A stretch of DNA of 64,000 nt from Maniola hyperantus (GCF_902806685.2 NC_048546.1:11364534-11428533); one strand, 5' to 3'. Positions 22,252 through 33,332 are shown, numbered from the stretch's first letter. The notes: generated from the letters alone by a model not told the origin. Numbers and translations: made by a program.

Positions 22252-22473
22252 CTGACTAACTTCGTTCACGTAGATTTAGGTTTTAAAACCCCGTGGGAAC
22301 TCTTTGATTTTCCGGGATAAAAAGTAGCCTATGTAACTCTCCAGGTCTTTAATTTAATTATACCCCATGCAATCAAATCAAAATCACGTCAATCCGTTGC
22401 TCCGTTACGACGTGATTAAAGGACAAACCAACAAACAAGCACATTCTCGCATTTATAATACTATGGGTACTGA
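22252..22473 (-). mobile_element. HEL-1 Helitron with decayed 3' end
   Basis: Minus-strand copy. The TC terminus corresponds to GA at 22472-22473, followed by TACCCATAGTATTATAAATG, GTTTGTTGGTTTGTCC, the AATCACGTCG type palindrome, GGCTACTTTTTATCCCGG and GAGTTCCCACGGGG. The final hairpin is degraded and the CTAG terminus is lost. Confidence 0.75.
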
Positions 22474-22784
22474 TTTACAGAGTGCTACAGTTTAGAAAAC
22501 ATATAGGTATTAAACATGTTTCAACCACACCATATGCGCACAGTAAACTACAATTTACACTATCCATTAATACCTTCCAGAGGTCTATAAAACTACTGTA
22601 TTATTGGTAACATAACAAACATGAACGTAGCACCCACACAGACAGGTATTAGGTATATTTGTTTGTTCGAGATCGGATCGAATATCAAAAAGGAAACTGC
22701 GATCGCTGCTTCAGAGAATTTATAAAGCAAGACAAAAAAATATTTATACGCGTGAATTTAGATTTTATATTTTTCATTTTAGAT

Positions 22785-22850
22785 CAAATAATTCCCACGG
22801 GATTTAAAAAAATCGAAATCCACGCGGACGAAGCCGCGAGCATCATCTAG
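22785..22850 (+). mobile_element. HEL-1 3' fragment
   Basis: AATTCCCACGGGATTTAAAA, then ATCCACGCGGACGAAGCCGC, GAGCATCAT and CTAG at 22847-22850. The upstream part is absent. Confidence 0.7.
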
Positions 22851-23176
22851 TATACTAATAAAAGTTACTCGGTTTAATTTCGAAAAGTCGTATAAAATCC
22901 AAATGGTTGATGATAATAATGATATACTCTTGAATCTTCTTTAAAACCATAAACTTGTAATTTATAATTTGTAAAGTAATAAAAACAATAATAAATGATT
23001 GAAATGGAATTCACTCTATTTACAAAATGAAAGCTCATTTCAATTAAAATATAATAACGACTGGGTTTTTATTGGTTGATATGCACGCACAGATTGTCTC
23101 TTATTACAGGGTATGTAATTTAGTTTTGCAACCGTTGATATATATGACAAGTATAGATATACAGTTCCTTGGAAAA

Positions 23177-23483
23177 ATCATCATCATCTTAACCCATCGC
23201 TTATCTACTACTGAGCAAGGGTCTCTTTTCAGAATGAGAAGAGTTTAGACCACATCCATCACGCTGGTTAAGTGTGGACAGGCAGACTTTACACACCTTT
23301 GAGAACATTATGGAGAACTCTAAGGCATGTAGGTTTCCTCACGATGTTTTCCTTCATCGTTAAAGCAAGTGATATTTAATTACTTAAAACGTTAACTCCG
23401 AAAAGTAAGAGGTGCGTGCCCGGGATCGAGCCCTCGATCTCCAATGAGGAGGCGGACGTTCTAACCACTAGGCTACCACAACT
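23177..23483 (-). mobile_element. SINE-A, full length
   Basis: The tail is the (ATC)n run at 23177-23188 on the plus strand. The body is complete. The B-box lies at about 23424 (plus: GGGATCGAGCC) and the head ends with the A-box complement CCACTAGGCTA near 23476. Slight head damage, otherwise complete. Confidence 0.85.
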
Positions 23484-23644
23484 TCAAGCTCAAGTGACAT
23501 AATATATTATCACACAGAAATAGAATTCCATTTGACGAGTTGACCAGCTGGCAAAATAATATTTAGTTTTCAATCTAAGCGAAATATATTACTGGAGGTT
23601 TTATTTTAAACAAAATATTTTCTTATAATTTATTAATTTATTTA

Positions 23645-23875
23645 TATAAATATATTATAAAACAAATAGGTGACTGACTGACTGACTGACTGACTGATCT
23701 ATTAACGCACAGCTCAAACTACTGGACGGATCGGGCTGAAATTTGGCATGCAGATAGCTATTATGACGTAGGCATCCACTAAGAAAGGTTTTTTGAAAAT
23801 TCAACCCCTAAGAGGATGAAATAGGGGTTCGAAATTTGTGTAGTCCACGCGGACGAAGTCGCGAGCATAAGCTAG
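23645..23875 (+). mobile_element. HEL-2 Helitron-like element
   Basis: Contains (GACT)n at about 23671-23696, TCTATTAACGCACAGCTCAA, GGACGGATCGGGCTGAAATT and the terminal GTCCACGCGGACGAAGTCGC, GAGCATAAG, CTAG at 23872-23875. The 5' TC start is not clear. Confidence 0.75.
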
Positions 23876-23913
23876 TTAGCTATGTAGTTAGACTATTCTT
23901 ATCTTGTATTTCT

Positions 23914-24203
23914 GTACCCGTAGTACAAGATTTTACGTCTCACCAAACCAAACCAAATTCGAAAGTCGAAATACTTCCGCGTTACAGTAAACTGGATCTT
24001 AAATGCCTTATTTTAAGCTCAAGTTTGTCTACACTTCTACAGCCAGCGCTCCAAGCGGAAACATTGCGAAATTAAAATCAGTGGCATTGAATATTTGACT
24101 TCAAAACAAGGCTGTTTAGGTCCATTTTACTGTAACGCGGAAGTATTTCGACTCTCGAATTTGGTTTGGTTTTGTGAGACGTAAAATCTTGTACTACGGG
24201 TAC
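23914..24203 (+). mobile_element. MITE-H, 290 bp with 78-bp terminal inverted repeats
   Basis: The left terminus starts GTACCCGTAGTACAAGATTT and its 78 bp are repeated inverted at the right end with two mismatches. The element is 290 bp, exactly as long as the second copy at 51577-51866, which lies in the opposite orientation. It encodes no protein. Target duplication is not evident, so the superfamily is open. Confidence 0.85.
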
Positions 24204-24607
24204 TGTTGTGATCTTAGGTTTTGTATATCAGTGCTTCGCAATCGACCATTCCGGCTGATGAGGACAAAATTATCGGTTGCTTGGTGCGGTCGCCATTCCT
24301 GTATAATTATGACGCGAATGGGTAACAAAAGCGAATTTCAATTAAGGTTATATGCTACTGGCAGTGAGTGGATATCTATTGTACCACTAGTGATGTAAGG
24401 ACGTTAAGTTGGAGCATGGAACACCAATTTCACATTAAAAATACGCTAGAAAAACGCCTCCACGTTATTGCTAAAAGCCATCCATCCACCCTCAGCCAAA
24501 CTTGATCAAGAATGTTGCTCTAAATACTGTCGTCCACCGCAGAAGAACTAAAATGATTAATTAATTCGATCGATAAGTGGCAATAAAAATGAATTTAAAT
24601 TAGGCAT
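24204..24607. other. Non-coding stretch
   Basis: Nothing recognised apart from the short open frame that begins in the MITE-H right arm, which is not gene-like. Confidence 0.45.
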
Positions 24608-24775
24608 TTTAATTTCGCCGCGAAAACGCTACGCCGCCATCTTTTTAGGTTCATAAGCAGTTATGACGTCACACGAATTGGTAAGCAACGGTGTTTTCTT
24701 AGTGAAATACATTACAATTTCAATCCATGTGACGTCACAGTCGGAATTAACATGGCGGCTACGGTACCATGCGTT
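24608..24775. mobile_element. MITE-CRE-like inverted repeat with two TGACGTCA sites
   Basis: GCCGCCATCTTT near the left and CATGGCGGCTACGGTA near the right are in inverted orientation. So are TTATGACGTCACAC (TGACGTCA at 24664-24671) and ATGTGACGTCACAG (24730-24737). The pairing is imperfect, so this may be a decayed foldback element. Confidence 0.45.
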
Positions 24776-25453
24776 TTGGGTATTTGTAGAACAGATTAAA
24801 AAAGTTGAATCTTTGAAATTAATTATTATAAAATTAATTATATAATTTAATAAATTTAAATCAACAATTTACCGGGTTTACCCACGCGGTAGACACATAC
24901 CTATTCGCTGAAATAAAACTGTCTAGAAATGTGATATTCGTCGTCATATATTATGTATATTTATCGGATTTGATTAAATTTTTAGCTTCTAAAAAAAATC
25001 ATCAATTTTCGATTGCTCATTGGTAATACTATCTTGTTTAAGTATACATAATATTTTAAAGATTTTTTGTATTGTATGAACATGGAAGTTCAAACCGATA
25101 GGTAACCATTGAACCAGCTGTTTTTCTTTTCTACACCAGTCGAATCTACTCGTATTTGACAGACATTTGCTACTCTACCGGCTTAGCATATAATTTCATC
25201 TACGTAAGGTAATCTGTTTTGTTCTAACCGACACGAGTTATAATACGAGAGGCTGTTACAATCATTTGATTTGAAATTCATTTTTGTTTAATAATAATTA
25301 GTAGTTTAGATAATTAATTTGGTAATTAAATATGTTGCTGTAGGCACGTGAGGTTGGCATGTACTCGTAATAATAGAGATAATTTAGTGTTGTACCTAAT
25401 TTATTATTATAATCATAAATGCAATACTGTAATCATACATTCCATGCCAACCA
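24776..25453. other. Non-coding AT-rich stretch
   Basis: Nothing recognised on either strand. Confidence 0.45.
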
Positions 25454-25677
25454 TAAGTACCCTTATTATAAATGCGAAAGTGTGTTTGTTTGTTGGTTTG
25501 TTGGTTTGTCATTCAATCACGTCGCAACGGTGCAAGGGATCGACGTGATTTTTTGCATGGGTATACATAACAACCTTGAGAGTGACATAGGCTATTTTTA
25601 TCCCGGAAAATCAAAGAGTTCCCACGGGATTTTTAAAAACCTAATTACACGCGGACGAAGTCGCGGGCATCAGCTAG
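25454..25677 (+). mobile_element. HEL-1 Helitron, nearly full length
   Basis: TACCCTTATTATAAATGCGA, GTGTGTTTGTTTGTTGG, the AATCACGTCGCAACG and GATCGACGTGATT inverted pair, GGGATTTTTAAAAACCTAAT, then the hairpin ACGCGGACGAAGTCGCGG, GCATCAG, CTAG (25674-25677). The 5' TC is not visible. Confidence 0.8.
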
Positions 25678-25733
25678 TAAAATTCATAAATAATGCCCTC
25701 TACCTTGGTTTTACCTGTTCTTCTTTCCTTACA

Positions 25734-26075
25734 TTTTTTTTTTTTTTTATTCAGATACAAGTTAGCCCTTGACTGCAATCTCACCTGGTGGTAAGTGATG
25801 ATGCAGTCTAAGATGATAGCGGGCTAACCTGGAAGGGGTATGGCAGTTTTTATTAAACCCATACCCCTTTGGTTTCTACACGGCATCGTACCGGAACGCT
25901 AAATCGCTTGGCGGCACGGCTTTGCCGGTAGGGTGGTAACTAGCCACGGCCGAAGCCTCCCACCAGACCAGACCAGAAATTTAGAAATTATAAAATTCCA
26001 AACCCCTGCCAGGAATCGAACCCGGGACCTCCCACTATTAAGACCACAGCGCTCACCACTGCGCCAGGGAGGTCG
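25734..26075 (-). mobile_element. SINE-C, full length
   Basis: Minus-strand SINE of about 340 bp. The tRNA-like head begins near 26075 with CCTCCCTGGCGCAGTGG (A-box-like) and has the B-box GGTTCGATTCC (plus GGAATCGAACC at 26012-26022). The 3' end is a poly-A tail (T-run 25734-25749). A second, closely similar copy is at 48807-49149, so the family moved relatively recently. Confidence 0.85.
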
Positions 26076-26122
26076 TCGAAAACATCTTCCGCTGCCACTG
26101 GTAAATATTATCTCCTAAAGAC

Positions 26123-26261
26123 AGGTCGAGATAGCAATCAGGGAGGGAACGCCCCGCACACCCGCACAGCCCCCTGCGCTTACCCGGTGCGGGCAAGTGC
26201 AGGTGACATGCGGGTGTGCGTGGCATCACCCCGCCTCATACCCCGATTGCCATATCAACCT
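26123..26261. mobile_element. MITE-G, full length
   Basis: Terminal inverted repeats AGGTCGAGATAGCAATCAGG and CCGATTGCCATATCAACCT. The interior is GC-rich with repeated GCGGGTG and CACCCGC words that fold on each other. It is much richer in GC than its surroundings. No protein encoded. Confidence 0.75.
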
Positions 26262-26290
26262 ATCGACTTCTCTGTCCACTTTTTTTCGCC

Positions 26291-26319
26291 GACGCGACGA
26301 AGTCGCGAGCACAATCTAG
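26291..26319 (+). mobile_element. HEL-1/HEL-2 3' terminal scrap
   Basis: Only GACGCGACGAAGTCGCGAGC, a spacer and CTAG (26316-26319) remain. The usual GCGGAC has become GCGAC, which makes the hairpin stem perfect. Confidence 0.55.
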
Positions 26320-26585
26320 TACCTACTTACCTATAATATCAAATCTAATATACGAGATCTGTTCAAAATCCATCAATAATGCGTCCCGCAACGAAATTCG
26401 AAACGGCATTCCGGCATTTCACAAGAAAAATTCTCGTATAACAAAGAACGGGTGGCATCTGCCGATCGGCCGGCCCGGGGCACAGGGCCTCTGTAATCAA
26501 CGTACATTTCGTAGCAAGTAATTGTCCAGCTAATGAGGCGGCCGTAGGCGCAGACCCAGTTTGCGCAACTAAAATCGACGTGTCA

Positions 26586-27036
26586 CTTACAACTAGTGAT
26601 GTGCCGGATCATTAAAAAGGTAGATCCGCGGATACGGATCCGGATACGGATCATTGTCGTCAAGATCCGCGGATACGGATCTTATCTTTCTTACTCAATC
26701 GGTGTCGGTGTGCGTGACCTTGAAACGATAGTTGACGCCACTTGACGCTTTGCGTGGTAGGACATGTTTCGACTTGCATTGCGCAGGTCTTTCTTTTGTT
26801 TTGTTTATAATTATTATTGATTAGTGTTACACTGGGCAGCAATAAAGTTTGTATTTGTTTGTAGTTTGTTGTGGAATTATTTAATAGTATTTTATTGCTA
26901 CCTAATCACCTAAAAATAGAATTTAATCTATGTAGCTACCTATAAAATTTAATAAGGTAAACGATCTGCCAAAGATCCGCGAAAAAAGTAATGGATACGG
27001 ATACGGATACTTATCCGGAACATCACTACTTACAAT
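26586..27036. mobile_element. hAT-type MITE with 8-bp target duplication
   Basis: The element proper is 26594-27028 (435 bp). Its ends are TAGTGATGTGCCGGAT and ATCCGGAACATCACTA, 16-bp inverted repeats with one mismatch. Flanks CTTACAAC (26586-26593) and CTTACAAT (27029-27036) match at 7 of 8 bases, the target-duplication length of hAT transposons. Just inside both ends lie several GGATACGGAT units, like transposase-binding repeats. The centre codes for nothing recognisable, so it is non-autonomous. Confidence 0.8.
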
Positions 27037-28151
27037 GGACCCCGGATCGGCAATTTGCGGACATGGTCATATAATATTCCACGTAATTCCGCGTAATGTC
27101 CGTAATACATGACATTATCGTTATGACGTTTAATTTTATGTAAACGTTTCAGTTTCGCGATCGGTGTTCAATGGATGGTGGTTCAATAAAGGAGCAATAG
27201 GTACCCTATTATCATTTGATTTTTGAAAAAAGTTTATTTGTTTTTTCGTAACAATCATTTTGTACAAATAATATTGCATTTTTTGGTTTTTTATGAGTTT
27301 TCACTTCCAAAAGAGACATTTTGTTTAGCCCGGCATTTATAAAAGTCTTTTTTATTGATACATATCACTAGGTAGGTACAATGATAAGCTGTTAATCTCA
27401 ATAATGAACGGATTTCATTTAAGTCAGTCAGTTTCAGTTAAAAGAGCTTTGTATAAGTTTAAAACATTTCTATTTATTTGCTATCATTTATTATAGAAAG
27501 AAACTTATCAAAATCGAATGCTAAATAAATATTATAGCAGAATTTATCATCAAATCTGTCTGGAAACTATCTAACGCCTATTAATTTCAAATATTACTCC
27601 AACTTGTCTTGACTTTGGCAAACTTGCTCAAAGATAAACTCGATCGTGTAAAGTGTTTGGCGAAACTATTAGCTTCTAAAGATATTTACAGACAATAAGC
27701 GGAGTTAATAACTTATTCAGTTTATTGAACAGCTTTATTGAGGTACAATATTGAAGGGTCTTTACTTGGTAACAATAGAGACTCCTCAATTATTTCTTGG
27801 CATAAACTTTGGTAATCATGATTTTAAAGAGTTGGGTATTTTGCTTGTTTTTGGAGTTTACTTACTGAGAAGGAAAAACTTGCACACAAACTTGCGAAAG
27901 GATTTTCCAGAGTCACAAAAGAAGTAGGTACGAGACGAATTTTTCAGATAATAATCTAATCCTTGTTTTTTAAATATAAATAGCGTTAAAATTGTAAAAG
28001 TCTTTGTAGTAGGTACAACAGGCACCCAGGTAGTTATCTACTTTCTAAAAACACGCTGCGCCGCGGCCTGGTTCTACCGCACCAGTGTGTTTTGTGCCTT
28101 AGTCGAGTCGTATGTGAGAGGAGAGCTTTCAAGAGCTTGCAAAAACTTCCC
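27037..28151. other. Non-coding stretch
   Basis: No repeat family or open frame of note. Near 27060-27110 there are repeated TTCCGCG and TAATGTCCG words that may be another decayed MITE. Confidence 0.4.
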
Positions 28152-28545
28152 AATCATCATCATCGTCATCAATCCATCACTGGCTCACTACTGAGACAGG
28201 GTCTCTCAGAAAGAGAAGAGTTTGGCCATAGTTTATAACGTTGCGTTGGCCAAGTGCGTATTGGCAGACCTCACAAAGTTTTTGAGAACATCATGGAGAA
28301 CTGCAAGCCTCAATAGCTCAACCGGTAAAGGAGTGGACTGAAAACCGAAAGGTCGACGGTTCAAACCCCGCCCGTTGCACTATTGTCGTACCTACTAGTC
28401 CTAGCACAGGCCTGCCGCTTAGTTGGAGAGATATGGGGTATATTAGTCATTTAACATGGCTAATATTCCTTAAAAAAAAAACTCTCAGGTATGCAGGTTT
28501 CTCCCCGATGTTTTCCTTCACCAAGCAAGTCATATTTTAATCAAC
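28152..28545 (-). mobile_element. SINE-A split by a SINE-B insertion
   Basis: SINE-A in minus orientation occupies 28152-28312 (ATC tail, body up to GGAGAACT) and resumes at 28481-28545 (ACTCTCAGGTATGCAGG, ATGTTTTCCTTCACC). Between them lies a complete SINE-B. The head is missing. Confidence 0.85.
28317..28480 (+). mobile_element. SINE-B, full length, nested in SINE-A
   Basis: Starts GCCTCAATAGCTCAACCGG, has a B-box CGGTTCAAACCCCG and ends ACATGGCTAATATTCCTTAA plus A-run at 28472-28480. AACT occurs on both sides (28309-28312 and 28479-28482), consistent with a short target duplication, although GCAA lies between the left copy and the head. The anticodon-loop-like CTGAAAA hints at a tRNA-Phe-like source, but the stem no longer pairs. 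Confidence 0.85.
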
Positions 28546-28673
28546 GCTTTTCCCCCAATATTTTCTTCAATAGGTATAATGCGATTAATAATGAAAACGA
28601 GTTAACATTAATAATAAAGTATGTGTTAAATAATTATCAGGCGATGAGGATTTTCAATTTTTTTTTTAATTTC

Positions 28674-28870
28674 ATGTACAGTACGCGGCAGAAGGTAATG
28701 TACATCAGCCTTTAGAATGACCTTGGATGAAATAATTTCGGCGTTGTAGAGCGTTGTCTATGTCACTCGTACCTATATGACGTTTTGTCGGTCTCAACGA
28801 CAGGGACAACGCTCTACAAATCTGTTATCTCCTTCTAAATGTACATTATTTTCGGCCACGTACTGTATGT
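28674..28870. mobile_element. MITE-P, full length, ATGT flanks
   Basis: The element is 28678-28866 (189 bp). It starts ACAGTACGCGGCAGAAGG and ends TTCGGCCACGTACTGT, with an inner inverted pair TGTAGAGCGTTGTC and GACAACGCTCTACA. ATGT flanks both sides (28674-28677, 28867-28870), a possible 4-bp target duplication. A second copy is at 47366-47550. Confidence 0.8.
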
Positions 28871-29291
28871 GTATGTTCGGAATGTACATTCTACTGAGTA
28901 AAGCTAGCAAGAAACTCAACAGAAAAATAAACAAAGCTTAATATTCTCTCGAGTTTACGTAACCTTCGTAGTCGGACAAATGAAACCGAAGTGCCGGTAG
29001 CTTTGTACTTTAACCTGAATTCTCCGTGTTGTGACAATCAATTACTCAGCGTGTCTCGATGTTACCCAACTACATTAGTATCAATCAATGTCGAATTAAT
29101 TAGATCTGATACGCCCACCGTGTGTAATATAGGATAATGCTATGTAGAAGCAAACTGATAAAATACTAATACTGGTTAATCTGTGCTTAATTGTCTTATT
29201 TAGGGTATTTGGTGTTTCGGGTGATATCTCTATTTATAGACTTGGTAAAGAGAGCTTATTGAGCCTTTAGATATTATTAGATACTCAAGAT

Positions 29292-29416
29292 AAGTAGGTA
29301 TAGTCCGTACAAAATGACATCTCACGCGCCATTTTAACTCTACGGGTCAACTGTCATGTCAAAAATACGGTTCACCTTAATAAGGACAAAAATCGTACTT
29401 TTGACATGAAATTTCA
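29292..29416. mobile_element. MITE-U, partial copy
   Basis: The core palindrome 29350-29409 pairs TCATGTCAAAAATACGG with ATCGTACTTTTGACATGA. GGTCAACTGTCATG at the left is the family arm. The outer right arm is missing. Confidence 0.6.
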
Positions 29417-30956
29417 AATGCAATGCAATGCATCAATAGCATGAAAATGATAGGTATATCTTGCGAATAAAATATGTGACATAGATAATAATGATAAGAG
29501 GGTAGACAGAAAACAAAATCTGTATAAAATATGTTTGGGTAAATAAAAAAATAATACTTGTAAAATAGTGAAATTAGTCGACTTTGCGTAGGAGTAGAAC
29601 ATCATAGTTAACCTTCTAAAAGCTTAAATAAATAATAATATCGTAAGCTTATTTACAACAAAACATTTCTCTTTACTCCCCGATAAACTTCAATACGGGT
29701 TTGAATAATTAAAGGCAACTCCACTCTAAGAATGTCAGCCTTAATTACCGAGCTCCTGAGAAAGGCAATCGCATTAATAAGCCCGCTAATATTTCGCTTA
29801 AGCGAGCAAAAATAATAAACAATGATGAAATTCAATAAGCTTCCCTCAACCGTGTAGGCCTTTATGGACCGTGCTAAAGACTTATATGGACATCGGCCAA
29901 TACAGGAGCATAAAAATTTTGATACCATGCAAACGTCAAATAAATTATTATATGGGTGTTATCAGTAACAAACATTATGTTGTTATTGGCAACTCTGAAT
30001 AAAATTTTGATTTAAATTAAATTCATAGACATAGACCGAAATTAATTAGTAATCTTTCTGTAATTTGTCGATAAGTTACTGTTCTTTGTCAAAAATCATA
30101 CAATCTTTGACAATTTAACATCGTATCTAAGGAAAATATAGACAGATAGATTGATTTTATATTAATTTTGGGCGATAATAAAATTGTTAGTAGATTATTC
30201 AGATACAATTGGTTAGGTATTTTTTCTTAATAAACAAAATATAACGGTCTTAACAATTAAATACATATATTTTGTAATGAAATCTCCTCGGGACCTGTTT
30301 ATTATTGTGTTATTTTCCAAAAGTTTGTTACACTAAAAATATTTAATTTGACAGTAATTTTTTACCGTTAGGTAAGTTCAAAACTTTACCGTATCCGGTA
30401 AATTTTTTCTGAGCTTTTACATTGCTGAAAGTGGTTGTCTCTACCTTCCCATTTTTACACCTTCAAATGAAAGTGGTTTTTCGAAGTTCGTATCCCTACA
30501 ACTCGATCGCAACTAAAAGGAACACGATTTTTACTGCTCTCGGAACAATGGGTGTGTTTTGACGAATTAACCCATGGATTAATTAACATATTCACGGAGC
30601 GTATCTAATTACCCCCCCCTTTAATTAAAACTTTAAGCCTCACGCTTTATTTGCTTCCGTTGGATTGAAAGGGAGGTGCCTTATTTACGGAAGCGAAATA
30701 TTGAAAGCTAAAAATATATAAGAAATACCTACTAAAAATAGAAACCAGACGTAATCTTGGTATTTTTACCTCTTTTGAGGACGGAATTAAGAAAAGTTAC
30801 TTTACTTAATATATTTCGTGTTATTTTAGAGATCTAATGAATTAAAAATAAAATTATATTTAATTTATATTTCGTGTTGTTGCCGAGGTCTAAAAAATTA
30901 AAATATACTTTTGTTTAATTGAGGTCAAAAATAATAATTATTGTTTATTTCCATTT
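29417..30956. other. Non-coding AT-rich stretch
   Basis: Nothing recognised on either strand. The open frame at 29653-29928 (minus) is isolated and not protein-like. Confidence 0.45.
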
Positions 30957-31275
30957 CATCGGGCTGTATAATAGCCATTGCTGGACATAGGCCTTCCCAA
31001 GAGCGCGCCACCCCACCCAACATGATCTTCCGCCTTCTTCATCCATCCGCTTCCCGTCACTATCAGGCTATCGGTCCAGACTCCAGCGGGAACAGCGCAC
31101 GAGCTGGAGGTCGTCCTACACTGCGCTTAGTGGTACGCGGTCTCCACAAGTTTGCCCCATCAGCCGTCGGGTCTGCGACAGACATGATCTGCCCATTGCC
31201 ACTTCAGCTTGCTAATCCTTTGAGCGATGTCGGTGGCTATTGTCCTTCTGCGAATATTGTTAATATTATTCGAAA
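30957..31275 (-). pseudogene. RTE-E reverse-transcriptase C-terminus, broken
   Basis: On the minus strand it reads NIRRRTIATDIAQRISKLK, WQWADHVCRRPDG, then in other frames the DDLQ and RMDEEGGRSCW regions and a YVQQW-like tail near 30985. ATDIAQRISKLKWQWAGHVCRR is the segment upstream of the GRPPTRW motif in RTE-type LINEs. At least two frame breaks. No catalytic YADD region is present. Confidence 0.65.
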
Positions 31276-31315
31276 AAAACTGCTCCAAGCTGTTGTAACT
31301 AAAAACTGATTCATC

Positions 31316-31411
31316 CATCATCGTCATCAGCCTGTTTGGACGTAAGCCTATCCGAGAGCGCGCCATCTCACATGGTCCCTCACTTTTTTCATCCAGCCAC
31401 TTCAGCTGGTC
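31316..31411 (-). pseudogene. RTE-E 3' scrap
   Basis: Reads QLKWLDEKSEGPCEMARSRI on the minus strand, a decayed version of the WM.KVRD.V.WRALG part of RTE-E. It is followed by a GATGACGATGATGG tail. It lies 40 bp from the previous RTE-E fragment in the same orientation. Confidence 0.55.
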
Positions 31412-31915
31412 TATATATATTATCAATCCAGCATAATTAAACTGATTCCAAAAATTTCTGCTGTGTTCCAAAAAAAATAATTGCATAGTTCACATGTTAC
31501 TTAAATCAAAATATTTCGTAGAAAAAGGGAAAATGTTTTCTTTGAGTAATGATTCAAATGACTATAAGTAGGTAAAACAATTCCTAGAATAGGATCCATT
31601 ACGTATATTGTCCTCAATAAAATTGAGTTTTAATTTAAACAGGCTTTAATGATACTGCTTAAGGCTAATAAGCTTGGATGACGAATAAATTCGTCATCTT
31701 TTGTTGGAAACGCCGCATGATACTTCGAATAATGTTATATCAAAAGCATTTCCGTTATTAATATTCATAATAAAAAATCTTTATAGGATCAAGACCAAAA
31801 CAAATATTAAAAGTAGATCGGCAAGGCCATAATAATAATATAATTTCGGTTAGATAGAAAAAACCAACTTTGACCACATAAGGTATTTTTTTGCATTATA
31901 AATATTATCATATAA

Positions 31916-32120
31916 TCCAAACTAATGTTTCAAAAGTGTGTCTGTCTGTCTGTGTGACTACCTGTTACTTTTTCACGGCTCTTCTGCTTAACTGATTTTG
32001 ATGGTATAGAGATAGTGCATCTCGTAGATGGACATACTTTTATCCCGAAAAATTAAAAAGATACCACGGGATTTGAAAAAACATAAATCTACGTGGACGA
32101 AGTCGTGGGTAGCATTTAGC
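31916..32120 (+). mobile_element. HEL-1 Helitron, diverged
   Basis: TCCAAACTAATGTTTCAAAA start, (GTCT)n block, CACGGGATTTGAAAAAACAT, and the decayed terminal hairpin ACGTGGACGAAGTCGTGG. The CTAG end has mutated (TTTAGC). Confidence 0.65.
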
Positions 32121-32633
32121 ACTAAATCATCTGATTTGACAGAACTTTCTGAGAACTATAACTAAGTAATATTTATTTATTTAACAGATTATTGTACAAT
32201 ATGTTGTATCTAAGTATCACTGTTTTATTATTACTATCTACCTTTTTCATTTATTTTGGTATTTTAATTTATTTATTCAATTCATTTATTGAGGGTCAAA
32301 GTCTGTAATAACATTTTAGGAGTTTGATTACTATTGAATACTCAATGAATTTTTTGCCGTTTTCCATCAAAATATGTGTATTGTGCTATAAATATTTAAT
32401 TCAAAAAGCATTGATTATTCTACATTCAATTTGTTTAAAAAATAATCTCATAAGACTTACTTACGAAATTGTATTTCCGGAAAGAAGAAAATAATTATCA
32501 ATTTCTTTACTTCCTTTAAAAGCGAAATATAATAAATATTAATATCAATACGACGTGATTATTTTTCATCGATTTGGTTTGATGAGCGAAATGTTATTTT
32601 TGCAGTGTCTGATATTATTATCCCTACGTATCG
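32121..32633. other. Non-coding AT-rich stretch
   Basis: Nothing recognised. Confidence 0.4.
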
Positions 32634-33332
32634 TAAAAAAACAGCCAAGTGCGAGTCAGACCCGCGCACCGATGGTTCCGTACTACAGTCGTATTTTTTC
32701 GACATTTTGTACGATAAATCAAAACTACTCCTACTACCTACTATTACTATTACTAACTAATATTTAGCATAAAAATAAATAAAAATCTGTTTTAGAATGT
32801 ACAGGTAACGCCCTTTCATATGATATCCCACTTAGCATAGTAATCTCATTTTGAAATTGATTGAAAATACTAATTATTTGTTTATGAACATATTTTCATA
32901 TTTTTTCGTTATATAACCACAGAATTACGATTTCCGATTTTTCCCCTTACGTGTGCTATATAACCTATCTATCTGCCAAATTTCATGATTTTAGGTCAAC
33001 GGGAAGTGCCCTCTAGGTTTCTTGGCAGACAGACAGACAAACGGACGGACGGAAATAGTAATTTTTTGTTCACTAACACATTTTAAAGTTTTTCGTGTGA
33101 TTTTAGCGTTTAAACTACCGTGAGTGATTTCCATTATAAATATTTTTTTGTGTGATGTTACCACAAATCCACGGTTTTCGGATTTATTCCCTTACTTTTG
33201 CTATTAGACCAACCTACCTGCCAAATTTCATGATTCTAGGTCAACGGCAAGTACCCTATAGGTTTTCTACAGATAGACAACGAAATGATCCTATAAGGGT
33301 TCCGTTTTTCCTTTTGAGGTACGGAACCCTAA
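32634..33332 (+). repeat. REP-C type a, about 700 bp, internally duplicated
   Basis: Begins with the CAGCCAAGTGCGAGTCAGAC block and ends with a 3' hairpin, GGGTTCCG and CGGAACCC separated by 17 nt (33298-33330), then TAAA. Two tandem copies of the TGCCAAATTTCATGATT and AGGTCAACGG module lie near 32920-33047 and 33163-33280. A shorter relative is at 41893-42233. Class unknown. Confidence 0.7.

Noticed and set aside
28317..28390. tRNA-Phe-like gene
   Set aside because: It is the SINE-B head; the anticodon stem no longer pairs and the same body with an A-tail follows at several loci.
31160..31486. 108-codon minus frame as a gene
   Set aside because: It runs through two RTE-E fragments and the AT-rich DNA between and beyond them.
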